A stretch of 64,000 nt of DNA from Paenibacillus radicis (ex Xue et al. 2023) (GCF_024722015.1 NZ_JANQBD010000006.1:124001-188000), one strand, 5' to 3'; shown: positions 1 to 10,232, numbered from the stretch's first letter. Made by a program: numbers and translations. Notes: generated by a model not told the origin, from the sequence alone.

Positions 1-186
1 GTGATCTTGTTGTTATCAGCCAAAATACGTAGAATTAACATGAGAAATTCCAGCTATAGGGCTTGGAACGCTATTTTCCGGAACAATTAACATGACATAT
101 TCCCGATAATTGTTTAGGGTTCGGTAGGTGTCCCTGCAATGCCGTAATCGAACCCTCAACTATCCCTTAACTATCAATCATCAATC

Positions 187-240
187 ATCAATCCTTAACC
201 CTCAGCCTTAACCATCAATCCTTAACCCTCAGCCTTAACC
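187..240. repeat. 27-bp tandem repeat, two perfect copies
   Basis: Two identical 27-bp copies, starting ATCAATCCTTAACCC and ending AGCCTTAACC, lie head to tail at 187-213 and 214-240. Degenerate partial units (ATCAACC, ATCAATCCCTAACCC) continue to about 290. The sequence is C/A-rich and low in complexity and does not appear to be coding. Confidence 0.85.
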
Positions 241-559
241 ATCAACCATCAATCCCTAACCCACAACCATAACATTCATCCCTTAACCCTGATTACCACA
301 ATCCTGATGCCCAAGATTAGCACATGCTCAAAAGTGACCTCATGTCTTTATTTCGCTGAGAATACCCATGGTGGGGTTGCCTCAAAAGGGTAAACCCTAG
401 TGAGTGAATCCCATAAATTCGCAAACGACCCTTCAACATAAAAAGTGCTTCTATTCGAAGCCCTCTCGATGAAGATACTTTCGTGTCCTGGAGGTGACTT
501 TGCTTGCAATATTAAAAGGCAAACCTCCAGTTCAAACTTATACTTCTAATATTATAAAA

Positions 560-627
560 AGTGCACCTCCTAGAATTTCATTGGATAAACCAGCGGTTTA
601 TTCAATGTCTATTCTATGGGGTGCACT
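560..627. repeat. 68-bp imperfect palindrome
   Basis: The arms pair as AGTGCACC (560-567) with GGTGCACT (620-627), AGAAT with ATTCT, CATTG with CAATG, and ATAAACC (585-591) with GGTTTAT (595-601), around the loop AGC. Only short unpaired internal segments interrupt the stem. It could be a transcript-end hairpin or the trace of a miniature mobile element. No target-site duplication is obvious. Confidence 0.8.
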
Positions 628-716
628 CCAATAACAATGTGGAACTGTGGGTTCTTTTGAAACCGTATATTCAGGATAAAGTGGTGAATGAGCTGTCCTT
701 ATTACGTCTTAAATGT

Positions 717-2207
717 TTAACGAAGCTTCCAATAAAGCTCGTTCCATCTCAGCTCGTTACGGAATGCTTGCACGGATGTGTTTTTATTAATAACCACACA
801 TTCAATCCCAACCATTTCCGCCCAATCCACGAGCTGCTCGGTGGTGACTTTGTAGGAGAATACAGTGTGATGGGCTCCGCCAGCATAAATCCAGGCTTCA
901 GCGGAATCACGCAGCGACGGCTGCGGCTTCCATAGCACACGAGCTACCGGCAGCTTCGGCATTTCTTTGAGAGGTTTTACAGCATCTACCTCGCTTATAA
1001 TAAGACGGAAACGGTTGCCCATATCTACAAGAGAAGCGTTAATTGCGAAACCGGAATCCCCGTCAAAGGTCAACCTTGCAGGATCGGCTTTACCACCGAT
1101 GGAAAGCGGGTGAACCTCGATTTTGGGACGTGTTGCAGCAATAGTCGGACATACCTCAAGCATATGCGAACCTAACACCAGCTCATTCCCAGGCTCGAAA
1201 TGATAAGTGTAATCCTCCATAAATGAGGTGCCAACATTGCCGGAAATCATTTTCATCATACGCACTAGCGCTGATGTCTTCCAATCTCCTTCTCCGCCGA
1301 AGCCATAACCCGCCGCCATCAAGCGCTGTGAGGCCAGGCCCGGAAGCTGCTTCATTCCATGCAAATCCTCGAAGGTCGTAGTGAAGGCACCGAAGCCGCC
1401 CTCCTGCAAAAATGATTTCAAACCAAGCTCAATACGAGCCTGTTCCAAAATAGCGTCCTGTACAGGGCCGCTCTCAAGTCCTGCCGGAACAATCGTATAC
1501 AGCTCGGCATATTCCTTGTACAGCTGATTAACCTCAGCATCTGAAAATTCATTCATCCGCTGCACAAGATCGCCAATTCCATAACCATTTACGGACCAGC
1601 CAAACTTAATTTGCGCTTCAACTTTATCGCCATCAGTAACGGCAACCTGGCGCATATTGTCGCCAAACCTAGCTACCTTCAGATTGCTTCCCTCAGTATA
1701 AGCAACAGCAGTATGCATCCAGCCGCCAATGCGGCCACGTGTTTCCCCGTTCTCCCAATGTCCTACTACTACTTTGCGTGAAATACCCATACGGGTTCCA
1801 ATAAAGCCATACTCACGATCACCATGAGCGGATTGATTCGTGTTCATGAAATCCATGTCGATCGTATCCCATGGAATGTCACGGTTATACTGGGTGTGCA
1901 GGTGCAGAAGCGGTTTGCGCAGCTCCGTGAGTCCTGCGATCCACATTTTGGCCGGAGAGAAGGTGTGCATCCAGGTGATCAGTCCTGCGCAGGAATCGTC
2001 AGCATTAGCATCAATACATATTCTACGAATAGCATCCGGTGTAGTAAGAACAGGCTTAAACACTATTTTAAAAGGAATTGCAGCATCTCGGTCCAACGAC
2101 TCGACAATATGTCTGGAATGTTCAGCTACCTCATCCAATGTTTCCGGTCCATACAAGTGCTGGCTTCCGGTTAAAAACCAAAATTCATAAGGCTTTACAG
2201 TCAACAT
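717..2207 (-). CDS. araA: L-arabinose isomerase
   Basis: This cytoplasmic, Mn-dependent enzyme converts L-arabinose to L-ribulose, the first step of arabinose catabolism. Its 496 residues match the family length (about 490-500). The start carries [13 protein letters not shown], and the blocks expected to hold metal and catalytic residues are present: [10 protein letters not shown] (near 308), [12 protein letters not shown] (near 333), GSHMLEVCP (His near 350) and GGAHHTVFS near the C-terminus. The ATG has an AGGAGG site 9 bases upstream. It is the last gene of the araD-araB-araA set, 102 bases after araB, and should be repressed by the linked AraR. No truncation is seen. The assignment is near certain. 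Confidence 0.98.
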   Translation of the reverse strand: MLTVKPYEFWFLTGSQHLYGPETLDEVAEHSRHIVESLDRDAAIPFKIVFKPVLTTPDAIRRICIDANADDSCAGLITWMHTFSPAKMWIAGLTELRKPLLHLHTQYNRDIPWDTIDMDFMNTNQSAHGDREYGFIGTRMGISRKVVVGHWENGETRGRIGGWMHTAVAYTEGSNLKVARFGDNMRQVAVTDGDKVEAQIKFGWSVNGYGIGDLVQRMNEFSDAEVNQLYKEYAELYTIVPAGLESGPVQDAILEQARIELGLKSFLQEGGFGAFTTTFEDLHGMKQLPGLASQRLMAAGYGFGGEGDWKTSALVRMMKMISGNVGTSFMEDYTYHFEPGNELVLGSHMLEVCPTIAATRPKIEVHPLSIGGKADPARLTFDGDSGFAINASLVDMGNRFRLIISEVDAVKPLKEMPKLPVARVLWKPQPSLRDSAEAWIYAGGAHHTVFSYKVTTEQLVDWAEMVGIECVVINKNTSVQAFRNELRWNELYWKLR

Positions 2208-2309
2208 AGTTAGCCCTCCTCGGGAAATTAGGAATAATAAACAATGATTTCTTTATACCGCTTCCATTTGCATACAGGGATCCATAGAACAACGTTCCTG
2301 CTTGTTTCT

Positions 2310-3980
2310 CTATGCAGTCGTTTCTTTTATCGCTTTCAAACGCTTCATTACGTTGTTTTCACCACGTCCGAAGTAATCATGCAGCTTGCTGTATTCCTGG
2401 TAAAGCAGCTCATAGACAGCCACGTTTTCCGGAATTGGCTTGTAGGTGTCCTTGCGGACACGAGCCATCTTTTGCGCAGCCTCCACGATCGTATCGTATC
2501 CGCCCTGTGCCGCTCCTGCTGCTACTGCGCCGAACATAGCCGCACCTAATGCAGGTGTCTGCTTGGAATCGGCAATTTTGATTTCGCGATTGGTTACATC
2601 CGCATAAATTTGCATAAGCAGTCGGTTCTTTTGCGGAAGCCCGCCGCATGCACACAACTCGTGAACCTCCACACCGTTATCTTGAAAGGCATCGACAATC
2701 TTGCGGGTTCCGAATGCTGTTGATTCCAGCAATGCTCGGTAAATTTCCTCCGGCTTCGTCAACAAAGTACAACCAATCAGCAAGCCAGTCAGATCCGTAT
2801 CAACGAGTACGGAACGGTTGCCATTCCACCAATCCAGCGCCAGAAGCCCGGTTTCTCCCGGTTGATAATCTGAAGCCTTCGCTTCCAGCCATTCGTGTAC
2901 ATTAACGCCTTCTTTCTCGGCAGCTTCCTTCACATAAGCGGGAACACCCTGCTCCACGTACCATGCAAAAATATCTCCTACCGCCGATTGCCCAGCCTCA
3001 TAACCCATATATCCGGGAATAATGCCGTCTTCCACAACGCCGCACATACCTTCCACACGCTTTTCTTCAGTTCCAAGCAGCATGTGACAAATCGATGTTC
3101 CCATTGCCATGACCAGCTTCCCTGGACTAACCACCCCTACACCTGGGACAGCGGCATGTGCATCCACATTGCCTACTGCAATCGCTATGCCAGGCTTCAA
3201 TCCCATTAGCCCGGCCATTTCTGGAGTAAGCTCTCCCGCTTTCGTGCCTAACGGAACTACTTCTCCGCGCAGCTTCGTTTCCGTCAAATTTTCCAACTGT
3301 GGATTCAACGCTTTAAAAAACTCACGGCTCGGATAGCCGTCCTGTTTATGCCAGATCGCCTTATAGCCAGCTGTACAGCTGTTGCGCACTTTATTCCCTG
3401 TCATTTGGAAAACTACCCAATCCGTTGCCTCAAGGAACATATCGGTTTGTTCATACAGCTCAGGCGCTTCATCAAGAATTTGCCATACTTTGGCGATCAT
3501 CCATTCCGAAGAAATTTTCCCCCCATACCTTGGAAGGAAGGTTTCCCCTCTCTGCTCTGCAATCTCATTGATCAGATTCGCTTCATCCTGCGCTGCGTGA
3601 TGCTTCCATAGCTTGACCCAGCTATGAGGCTGATCCTTCAGCTCCGGTTTGAAGCAAAGCGGCGTTCCGGCAGCATCTACCGGCAGCATGGTGCAAGCCG
3701 TGAAATCAATACCGAGCCCAATTACATCGGCAGGATCAACACGGGATGCTTTCATTACCGCAGGTACGGACTGTTTAAGCACCTCGATATAATCTCCAGG
3801 ATGCTGCAGCGCCCAATCGAATTCCAACTTCACATTCGAATCAGGAAGCTGCTCATCAATAACATTATGCGGATAAGGTGTTACATGATCCGCTACTTCA
3901 GTACCGTCCGTCAGATCAACAAGAACTGCTCTTCCTGATTCGGTACCGTAATCCACACCAATCGCGTATTTTGGAGCCAT
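2310..3980 (-). CDS. araB: L-ribulokinase
   Basis: This FGGY-family sugar kinase phosphorylates L-ribulose with ATP to L-ribulose 5-phosphate, the step between AraA and AraD. The N-terminus [17 protein letters not shown] is the phosphate-1 motif of the first actin-like domain. [10 protein letters not shown] (middle) and [10 protein letters not shown] (C-terminal third) fit the second domain. The chosen ATG at 3980 (MAPKYAIGV) is preceded by AAAGGGAGA at good spacing. An upstream ATG at 3986 sits almost on top of that site and is less likely. The protein is about 556 residues, usual for AraB. It lies between araD (65 bases upstream) and araA in a single-strand operon. Confidence 0.97.
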   Translation of the reverse strand: MAPKYAIGVDYGTESGRAVLVDLTDGTEVADHVTPYPHNVIDEQLPDSNVKLEFDWALQHPGDYIEVLKQSVPAVMKASRVDPADVIGLGIDFTACTMLPVDAAGTPLCFKPELKDQPHSWVKLWKHHAAQDEANLINEIAEQRGETFLPRYGGKISSEWMIAKVWQILDEAPELYEQTDMFLEATDWVVFQMTGNKVRNSCTAGYKAIWHKQDGYPSREFFKALNPQLENLTETKLRGEVVPLGTKAGELTPEMAGLMGLKPGIAIAVGNVDAHAAVPGVGVVSPGKLVMAMGTSICHMLLGTEEKRVEGMCGVVEDGIIPGYMGYEAGQSAVGDIFAWYVEQGVPAYVKEAAEKEGVNVHEWLEAKASDYQPGETGLLALDWWNGNRSVLVDTDLTGLLIGCTLLTKPEEIYRALLESTAFGTRKIVDAFQDNGVEVHELCACGGLPQKNRLLMQIYADVTNREIKIADSKQTPALGAAMFGAVAAGAAQGGYDTIVEAAQKMARVRKDTYKPIPENVAVYELLYQEYSKLHDYFGRGENNVMKRLKAIKETTA

Positions 3981-4045
3981 TATCATTTCTCCCTTTGCAG
4001 CTTAGAATAGTTTCAAAATACAGTCCATATTTATGCAATCTTTCA

Positions 4046-4735
4046 TTATTTCTGTCCATAGTAAGCGTTTGCACCGTGTTTTCTGAGAAAATGTCGGTCC
4101 AAGAGCGTTTGATCCATCGGTTCTATAGCCGGGTTTAAATTAAAAGTGTTAAGGGCGATTTTAGCAACTTCCTCCAAAACTACCGCATTATGTACGGCGT
4201 CATGAGGATTTTTACCCCAATTAAAAGGAGCATGGCAGTTGACCAGCACTCCCGGTATTTGTGCAGGGTCCAGGTCTTTGAAGGTTTCAACGATCACATT
4301 TCCGGTCTCCAGCTCATAAGCACCCTTAATTTCGGCTTCGGTCATCTTACGTGTGCAAGGAATTTCGCCATAAAAATAATCCGCATGCGTCGTGCCTAAC
4401 GCCGGAATTGCCCTACCTGCCTGTGCCCAGCTAGTAGCCCACGGGGAATGGGTATGTACAATTCCACCGATTTTCGGAAATGCCTTGTACAGCACAAGAT
4501 GCGTTGCCGTATCCGATGATGGCTTGAGGCTGCCCTCCACCACATTCCCCTCCAAATCAAGTACAACCATATCCTCCGCCTTCAAATCCTCATAGGGAAC
4601 ACCGCTCGGCTTAATGACAACAAGCCCCCTTTCGCGGTCAATTCCGCTTACATTTCCCCAAGTGAATGTGACAAGCCCATACTTGGGTAAATCCAGATTC
4701 GCCTCAAGAACGGCCTGCTTTAGCTTTTTCAACAA
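4046..4735 (-). CDS. araD: L-ribulose-5-phosphate 4-epimerase
   Basis: This class-II aldolase-type zinc enzyme turns L-ribulose 5-P into D-xylulose 5-P and so feeds arabinose into the pentose phosphate pathway. [13 protein letters not shown] near the N-terminus and the [13 protein letters not shown] and [15 protein letters not shown] blocks carry the phosphate-binding and metal-binding His residues. The reading frame runs further upstream, but no good site supports those codons. TTG at 4735 follows AAAGGTGAGG at six bases and gives 229 residues, the usual AraD length with the usual start ([14 protein letters not shown]). It is first of the structural genes. An AraR operator lies just upstream at 4786-4800. 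Confidence 0.95.
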   Translation of the reverse strand: MLKKLKQAVLEANLDLPKYGLVTFTWGNVSGIDRERGLVVIKPSGVPYEDLKAEDMVVLDLEGNVVEGSLKPSSDTATHLVLYKAFPKIGGIVHTHSPWATSWAQAGRAIPALGTTHADYFYGEIPCTRKMTEAEIKGAYELETGNVIVETFKDLDPAQIPGVLVNCHAPFNWGKNPHDAVHNAVVLEEVAKIALNTFNLNPAIEPMDQTLLDRHFLRKHGANAYYGQK

Positions 4736-4785
4736 AAGTATCCTCACCTTTCTTCCTGTGAAGTGTGGTCTACGACCATTATACA

Positions 4786-4800
4786 ATTGTACGTACAAAT
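4786..4800. promoter_or_regulatory. AraR operator upstream of araD
   Basis: ATTGTACGTACAAAT contains the perfect palindrome TTGTACGTACAA and matches the Bacillus subtilis AraR consensus ATTTGTACGTACAAAT in all but one base. It sits in the 80-base gap between araR and the araD start, where it would control araDBA. A hand-aligned match; high confidence. Confidence 0.9.
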
Positions 4801-4815
4801 TTTCTATAGTTCGTT

Positions 4816-5910
4816 TTAAATTTTTCGAGTCGATTCTCGAATTAAAAGCTCCGGTTCAAAAATATGTTTGTCCGGCAAGTTTTGTTTGCCTTCGATTTTG
4901 TCAATCAATAGCTCGGCTGCACGAATTCCCAGATCTGTTTTCGGATGAGTCAATGTGGTCAGCTTTACTTCGGTTGCCGTAGCTAAAGAAGAATCGTCAA
5001 AACCAACAATCGAAATATCATGGGGAACATTTAAGCCAGCTTGTCTAACGGCCTCCAATATATGAACAGCCAGCTCATCATTGTAGCATACGAATGCAGT
5101 TGGCCGATTTTCCACAGGTTCAGTAAGCATGGACAGAGCCAGCTCGTAAGGCTTTGTCTGTTTCTCTTCCGTCGTATAATGCACTACAGACTGGGGCAGC
5201 AGCGGAACCTGTGAATCATGATGGGCGCGTATGAAGCCTTTCAAACGGTTCACTCCCTGCAGATCATCCATTTTAAAAAAGCCCACGATCTTCCTGTGTC
5301 CCCATTGAATCAGATGCTCCGTTGCTTTGTAGCCACCAGCCTCATCATTCACTTTAATGTACGGACAATTCATTTCAGAATACCGTTCATTTATCATGAG
5401 ATAGGGGATTTTTTGATAATCCAGAGATAAATAGCAGCTTAGGTTAGGATTGCCCTCGGCGCTTTTGGTCGGTTCAATAATAAGTCCGCTTAAAGGCTGG
5501 CTCATCATCATCTGCAGGCTTTCCAATTCTTTGCTTTTATCATTATCCGTACTGGACAGCAGCATTCTGTAGCCTCTGTTCCTTAACGTTGCTTCAGCGC
5601 CACGAACAATATGGGGGAAAATATAATCCGATATATAGGTTGTAATAATACCGATCGTTTGTACATCCGCACTCTTGTGACTATGCGGAGTCGAGACGAA
5701 GGTGCCTTTACCCTGCACGCGCTGCAGCCATCCATCCTTCTCCAGCTCTCCGAAGGTTTGACGGACGGTTTGCCTGCTCATTTGGAACCTCTCGGCAATC
5801 TCATGCTCCGTCGGCATCTGATCGTCTGCTTTTAATTGGCCGGATTGCAGCCAGGTTAATATTTCTTGCTTTAATTGAAGATACTTGGGAAGCTGTTTGT
5901 TGTCTTTCAT
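4816..5910 (-). CDS. araR: arabinose-responsive repressor AraR (GntR/LacI chimera)
   Basis: This transcriptional repressor releases DNA on binding L-arabinose. Residues 1-75 form a GntR-type winged helix ([49 protein letters not shown]). Residues 90-364 form a LacI/PBP1-type sugar-binding domain ([39 protein letters not shown]). This architecture and the 364-residue length are typical of Bacillus AraR. The gene lies directly upstream of araD on the same strand. A strong operator sits between araR and araD and a weaker one upstream of araR, which suggests autoregulation. Very confident. Confidence 0.95.
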   Translation of the reverse strand: MKDNKQLPKYLQLKQEILTWLQSGQLKADDQMPTEHEIAERFQMSRQTVRQTFGELEKDGWLQRVQGKGTFVSTPHSHKSADVQTIGIITTYISDYIFPHIVRGAEATLRNRGYRMLLSSTDNDKSKELESLQMMMSQPLSGLIIEPTKSAEGNPNLSCYLSLDYQKIPYLMINERYSEMNCPYIKVNDEAGGYKATEHLIQWGHRKIVGFFKMDDLQGVNRLKGFIRAHHDSQVPLLPQSVVHYTTEEKQTKPYELALSMLTEPVENRPTAFVCYNDELAVHILEAVRQAGLNVPHDISIVGFDDSSLATATEVKLTTLTHPKTDLGIRAAELLIDKIEGKQNLPDKHIFEPELLIRESTRKI

Positions 5911-5967
5911 TTTCCACCTCTAGGGACTGCCAAGTCCAATTGATTTGTATCATTATATCATCTTGAT

Positions 5968-5986
5968 GAGTTGTATGTACATCTCA
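5968..5986. promoter_or_regulatory. possible second AraR operator, araR promoter region
   Basis: GAGTTGTATGTACATCTC reads on the minus strand as GAGATGTACATACAACTC, whose core TGTACATACAA is close to the AraR consensus. It lies about 60 bases upstream of the araR start, fitting autoregulation. The outer positions match poorly, so confidence is moderate. Confidence 0.55.
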
Positions 5987-6147
5987 AAGCATCAGCGTTA
6001 ACCATTAGTTAGAAAATATGAAATAAATATATATAAAGTTTCGCTTTTAAATAGTCGCCTAGTATATAAAAATAAAGTACAAGACCTAAAGGGATAAGGA
6101 CAAGATAACGGATTGTTAAAATAAAGCTTGGAGTGTGGACAAATTCG

Positions 6148-7095
6148 ATGTCAATTCTGAATGTTGTCATAGTGTCTTTTATTATCGTTGCTTGTTTATG
6201 TCCTGTCTTGATATGGGGGCTTCGCACTTTAAGACTCATTCAACCCATTAGAACTGAATTGCCTGCAGATCATCAAGCTAAATTAGGAACCCCCTTAATG
6301 GCAGGAATCATATTGCTTGTCGGGATTATTACTCTGCTTATTTCCCACCCTAGCATCATGACTGTCTTCCTTTGCTGTACGTTCCTCCTTTTCAGCCTGA
6401 TTGGATTTCTTGACGATTTTAAGAAAGCTGCCTTCCAAGACCCCTCCGGCATTTCGGGAAAAACTAAATTATATTTGCAATTTACATGTACAGGTTTTCT
6501 TCTTTTCTTCCTCTATCGCTTCCATGGCATAAGCTCCAAGTTAATTGAGCATGGAGACTTTCAAATAGTACTCCCCATGAGTGTGTACATACTGCTTGTT
6601 CTGCTGTTTATAGTTGGATCCGCAAATGCTATTAATTTTACAGACGGTTTGGATGGACTGCTTATCGTCGTATGTATCCCTACCTACTTTTTCTTTTTTG
6701 CGATATCTAATCAATTTGAGGTACAGCTTTTTTCCTTGACAATGATTGCGTGTTTATTAGGTTTATTAATTTATAACATTTATCCGGCCAGAGCTTTTAT
6801 GGGGGATACGGGGTCATTAGCCATTGGAGGTTCACTTGCATTTCTGGCAGTAATCGAGAAGGTTGAGATTTTGCTCCCCTTATTATTCTTAGTCTATTTT
6901 GCCGAACAATTGTCTGTGATTTTCCAGGTTTGGTATTATAGGAGGACGAAATTAAGACTTTTCCGAATGGCTCCCATTCATTATCACTTTGCTTTAAAGT
7001 ACGGTTGGAGCGAAAATAAAATTGTTACTGTATTTGGATTCATTTCCTGGATCTGCACTCTAATCAGCCTGTTTATTTGGAAATACATGTTGTGA
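6148..7095 (+). CDS. MraY-like phospho-sugar (polyprenyl-phosphate) transferase
   Basis: This multi-pass membrane protein belongs to the MraY/WecA superfamily, which transfers a phospho-sugar from a nucleotide sugar to undecaprenyl phosphate. It resembles MraY more than WecA: KLGTPLMAG (family AGTPTMGG), GFLDDFKK (catalytic DDxxK-like region), NAINFTDGLDGLL (NLTDGLDGL), ARAFMGDTGSLAIGG and MAPIHYHF (family PIHHHF, with the middle His replaced by Tyr). About ten hydrophobic segments are visible. It stands alone between araR and a convergent operon, outside any division/cell-wall cluster, so it is probably an MraY paralog and not the essential copy. The start is uncertain: ATG 6148 follows TTGGAG at 14 bases, and GTG 6133 is an alternative. 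Confidence 0.85.
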   Translation: MSILNVVIVSFIIVACLCPVLIWGLRTLRLIQPIRTELPADHQAKLGTPLMAGIILLVGIITLLISHPSIMTVFLCCTFLLFSLIGFLDDFKKAAFQDPSGISGKTKLYLQFTCTGFLLFFLYRFHGISSKLIEHGDFQIVLPMSVYILLVLLFIVGSANAINFTDGLDGLLIVVCIPTYFFFFAISNQFEVQLFSLTMIACLLGLLIYNIYPARAFMGDTGSLAIGGSLAFLAVIEKVEILLPLLFLVYFAEQLSVIFQVWYYRRTKLRLFRMAPIHYHFALKYGWSENKIVTVFGFISWICTLISLFIWKYML

Positions 7096-7128
7096 GGGGA
7101 TGGGATACGTATGTCCTAAAACAAAAAA

Positions 7129-7161
7129 ACGGACTAAGTCCCTAAATAGAACTTAATCCGT
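7129..7161 (-). terminator. rho-independent terminator for the 8170-7178 gene
   Basis: ACGGACTAAGT (7129-7139) pairs with ACTTAATCCGT (7151-7161) with one mismatch. On the minus strand the stem is followed by GTTTTTTTGTTTT. It lies 17 bases past the stop of the Gfo/Idh gene and between two convergent transcripts. Confidence 0.85.
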
Positions 7162-7177
7162 TGTTGTTGTAGATCTC

Positions 7178-8170
7178 TTAAAACCTCACAGTTTTTTTCT
7201 CATCCGCAGCTATTACAGCCTTCAAGCAAGCTTCGGTAACATAAAAGGATTCCTCAGCGCTGATCAAGCAAGACGTTCCATCCGTAATCTGCCGCACAAA
7301 ATCGGCAAAGATCTCCACCTTGGGCAGTAGCGGAAGCTCCTGCTCACCGTTAGCCTGACCGTTGATAAGCAGCACCTTTTGATCACGAACCTCAAGCACG
7401 CCTTCCGTTCCCGCAATCCGAATCCGGTCGTCCCCATGGGTCGATGCTTGAGCAGGCCTCAAATAATCAATGCTTACTGAAGCCGACACTTCTCCTGACA
7501 TCGTAAAATGACACTGTGCCGAGGTTTCCAGATCGCCATTGTCTTGATTATACAACGTTGAATGTGAAGCATAGACGGTTTCGAACCGCTCCCCACTGAA
7601 CCAATGCACCCAATCTATTGCATGGCTTCCGACCCAAGGAATAGTCCCTCCATAGGTCTCTCTTCGTTTAAAATGCTCTCCTCTGCTGCCGAGTCGATAT
7701 GATTTCTGCGCGTGAAGCAGCCTAACTTGACCTACAGCTCCAGCCTTAACCGCATGCCATGCCGTATAAAAAGCAGGATTGTAACGAATCCCAAACATAG
7801 CAGCAAGCTGCGCCCCGCGAGAGTTTTCGTAAGCCTCTCTCAGCATAGCTAAATCCTCTAACGTTGTGGCAACCGGTTTCTCCACAAATACATGAATCCC
7901 TCTGCGCAGAGCTTCAGCCGCAATTTTTGCGTGATCATTAAAGTAACAAGCCACAGCTATGATATCCGGTTTAGCCTGATCCAGCAGCTCGTTATAATTA
8001 GCATATACAACAGGAGAATGCCCTTCCTGCACAGCTCTGAGCGTAAGCTTCTCAATCGATTCACCTGCAGATCCCGCAGAGACGCCAACAAGACGAACCT
8101 CGGGCAATTCCCGAAGTCCGTCCATTACATAATTAATATGACCTGTCGATCCAATGATACCTAATCTCAA
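7178..8170 (-). CDS. Gfo/Idh/MocA family oxidoreductase
   Basis: A predicted cytoplasmic NAD(P)-dependent sugar or cyclitol dehydrogenase. An N-terminal Rossmann fold is indicated by RLGIIGSTGHINYV, with the family EKPVATT motif near residue 98. The C-terminal domain has the dehydrogenase histidine region WVGSHAIDWVHWFSGE. At 330 residues it is full length. It starts at TTG 8170; the stop codon of the upstream gene (AAGGGGTGA) doubles as its ribosome-binding site, so translation is coupled. It is the last gene of an AraC-dehydrogenase-dehydrogenase operon. The substrate cannot be read from sequence. Confidence 0.88.
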   Translation of the reverse strand: MRLGIIGSTGHINYVMDGLRELPEVRLVGVSAGSAGESIEKLTLRAVQEGHSPVVYANYNELLDQAKPDIIAVACYFNDHAKIAAEALRRGIHVFVEKPVATTLEDLAMLREAYENSRGAQLAAMFGIRYNPAFYTAWHAVKAGAVGQVRLLHAQKSYRLGSRGEHFKRRETYGGTIPWVGSHAIDWVHWFSGERFETVYASHSTLYNQDNGDLETSAQCHFTMSGEVSASVSIDYLRPAQASTHGDDRIRIAGTEGVLEVRDQKVLLINGQANGEQELPLLPKVEIFADFVRQITDGTSCLISAEESFYVTEACLKAVIAADEKKTVRF

Positions 8171-8176
8171 GGCTGT

Positions 8177-9388
8177 TCACCCCTTAAATATACGATAATC
8201 AGTCAAGTCGGCTGTTCGAGCGGGAACCGCCCAAGGAATGCCTGCTTCGGATGGAAGCACGCCCTGCTCAAAGCAGTTCTTCAGCACATCCTCCAAACCA
8301 TCAACCCATACCGCATTCGTCTCTTCATCAAGTCCTACCAGCGCCTTAGGAAATCCCGGAACTTCCGGTATCGCCTCCATCATCGCATTTACACAAAGCA
8401 GCTGCGGATAGGCCGCTTCCAGACCGCAAGGAATTTCATTGCTGCCTGATGCCAACGCGCCGATGCATACGCGAAGCTTATCCTCGCAGGCTGCCGTGCC
8501 TGTACTCGCGTACACTTTTTCCGTACCATCGTGAAAAACAGCTTTAATCTGATTCTCATTCCGACCTTCAGCGAAGGATATCGAAGCTTTTTCAAATTCG
8601 AAGCTAAAGACCGGCCCTTCATTGTTCAAGATCGTATGCGAAGTGTAAAACAGTATCTCCACGTCATCTTCCGTCTTAACCCTTAAGGCACAAGTATCAA
8701 AGGTTTCGATGTCGTTCGCCCGGTAAAGCTCCGCCGCCACATACTGAAGCTTCGCACTCGCATCGGTTCGGGAGCCAGTCAAATAAAACATATTGTGTAA
8801 AAAGTGAGCGGTTGCATTATGAGCTACACTGTCCAGAATCCAGTCGCCTGATACGCTCTTTCTTTTCCCTTTCCAACCGCTTTGAAAATAAGCAAGAGGG
8901 CGTCTCCACAATACTAACGTTTTCAACCGCTTAGGTTTGCCGAATGCTCCGGATAAAATATCTCGTTTCAACTCTTGAATCTGATCATTAAAGGATAAAT
9001 TATAGCCTACGGCAACGAATTTGCCGCTTTGATTCCGTGCATCAATCATTTTCTGCGCATCCTGTACGGTAGCAGCTATCGGTTTCTCGCATAATACGTG
9101 ACTGCCATTCAACAATGCGGTGCACACATGCTGGCAGTGGAATTGAATAGGTGTCGAAATAATAGCTAAATCCGCTCCAGAAGACGCGTAGAAGCTCTCC
9201 ATATCCGCGTAAAATGTAATCCCTCTGTCCTGCAATTGTTGAACATACCGGCTGCGGTCCGGATTAACCTCTACAACACCAGCGATCGTAAACTGACTAT
9301 CGTCCGTTGCTTTAAGAAGCTCCTCCACATATCTATTCCCGTAACCACCGATTCCTACCAATAATATGGAAACTTGTTTACCTTTCAT
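8177..9388 (-). CDS. Gfo/Idh/MocA family oxidoreductase, large form
   Basis: A second NAD(P)-dependent dehydrogenase-like protein. VSILLVGIGGYGNRYVEELL is the Rossmann dinucleotide fold, HVLCEKPIAATVQDA the family EKP motif, and SGDWILDSVAHNATAHFLHN the active-site histidine region. The chosen ATG at 9388 (MKGKQVS) has GAGGTGAT upstream; a GTG at 9409 is a longer alternative. The protein has about 403 residues. It sits between the AraC regulator (32 bases upstream) and a second dehydrogenase (coupled start downstream), suggesting an inducible polyol or sugar pathway. The exact substrate is unknown. Confidence 0.87.
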   Translation of the reverse strand: MKGKQVSILLVGIGGYGNRYVEELLKATDDSQFTIAGVVEVNPDRSRYVQQLQDRGITFYADMESFYASSGADLAIISTPIQFHCQHVCTALLNGSHVLCEKPIAATVQDAQKMIDARNQSGKFVAVGYNLSFNDQIQELKRDILSGAFGKPKRLKTLVLWRRPLAYFQSGWKGKRKSVSGDWILDSVAHNATAHFLHNMFYLTGSRTDASAKLQYVAAELYRANDIETFDTCALRVKTEDDVEILFYTSHTILNNEGPVFSFEFEKASISFAEGRNENQIKAVFHDGTEKVYASTGTAACEDKLRVCIGALASGSNEIPCGLEAAYPQLLCVNAMMEAIPEVPGFPKALVGLDEETNAVWVDGLEDVLKNCFEQGVLPSEAGIPWAVPARTADLTDYRIFKG

Positions 9389-9419
9389 GATCCCTATCAC
9401 CTCTATCACGATTCATCGA

Positions 9420-10232
9420 TCAGCTTTTATTCTGCTGTCTGAACATGTTCGGGGACATTTTCACAATATTTTTAAATGCCCGATAAAATGTAGGCAGCGT
9501 CTCATACCCAACCTCAAAGCAAATGGAAACAATGTCCTTATCCGTCTCGACAAGCAATTTTTTAGCCAGACTAATACGTATTTCAGTCAAATATTGAATC
9601 GGAGTAATCCGGTAATGATCTTTGAAAATGTTATTCACATGCCTGGCCCCAATACCCAACCTGGCAGCAATATCACTCGCTGTAAGCGGTTCAAAATAAT
9701 GCCTGTCAATATAACTGCGGATCCGCTCAGCACGAAGACTGTTGGAATCCGTTACCAGTGACGTTTGACTCGAACGTGCGAGTACCAATATGATTTCCAA
9801 AATAAATATTTGCAGCGCCCATTGATTCAAATCATCCTGATGCGTTTGCTCGAATAGCATTTTACGCAGCAATTGTCTTAAATCCGCCGCGGCAAAAGGG
9901 TTTAATTGTAAAAATGCAGACGACTCAAAGCAGGAATACAGCAGGCCTGAACGTGCATTCGCATCCAGTACCGTTTCCTCAAAAGCAAGAACAAGCAAGG
10001 TCAGCTTGGACTCGGAAAATACGGAATGATTCGAATGCGGCACAATCAAAGCAACGCTATCCTGCTTAAACTCATACTGCTTGTTATCCAGTGTAATGGT
10101 TCCTTCGCCTTCCAAAGCATATAAGATCTGATGAATCACGTGATGATGCTCGTCGACGACATCCCCGTCCAGATGTTTGCTTTCATATAAATGAATCCCG
10201 CGCAATGGCAGTTCAATCCTTTTCAACTTCAT
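9420..10232 (-). CDS. AraC-family transcriptional regulator with cupin sensor
   Basis: A 270-residue regulator. The N-terminal cupin-like arm contains DEHHHVIHQILYALEGEGTI. The C-terminal AraC double helix-turn-helix spans about residues 165-265 (IRSYIDRHYFEPLTASDIAA, GIGARHVNNIFKDHYRITP, ISICFEVGYETLPTFYRAFK-like second helix pair, ending MSPNMFRQQ). The ATG follows GGGGGCC. It is the first gene of an operon with two Gfo/Idh/MocA dehydrogenases and most likely activates them on binding a sugar. The effector is not predictable. Confidence 0.92.
   Translation of the reverse strand: MKLKRIELPLRGIHLYESKHLDGDVVDEHHHVIHQILYALEGEGTITLDNKQYEFKQDSVALIVPHSNHSVFSESKLTLLVLAFEETVLDANARSGLLYSCFESSAFLQLNPFAAADLRQLLRKMLFEQTHQDDLNQWALQIFILEIILVLARSSQTSLVTDSNSLRAERIRSYIDRHYFEPLTASDIAARLGIGARHVNNIFKDHYRITPIQYLTEIRISLAKKLLVETDKDIVSICFEVGYETLPTFYRAFKNIVKMSPNMFRQQNKS

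Larger units (their letters stand above)
1..716. other. repeat-rich intergenic region downstream of araA
   Basis: No convincing gene was found. The stretch holds a near-direct repeat around AATTAACATGA (about 33 and 85), a 27-bp tandem repeat (187-240), a hairpin at 488-530 (CTGGAGG/CCTCCAG with an inner TTTGC/GCAAA) and a long imperfect palindrome at 560-627. The palindrome or the 488-530 hairpin may terminate the araDBA transcript, but neither has a clear T-tract on the minus strand. Confidence 0.6.

Noticed and set aside
561..935. Plus-strand ORF of 124 residues across the palindrome and the araA 3' end
   Set aside because: It is antisense to araA and reads through the palindrome; no ribosome-binding site and no recognisable protein.
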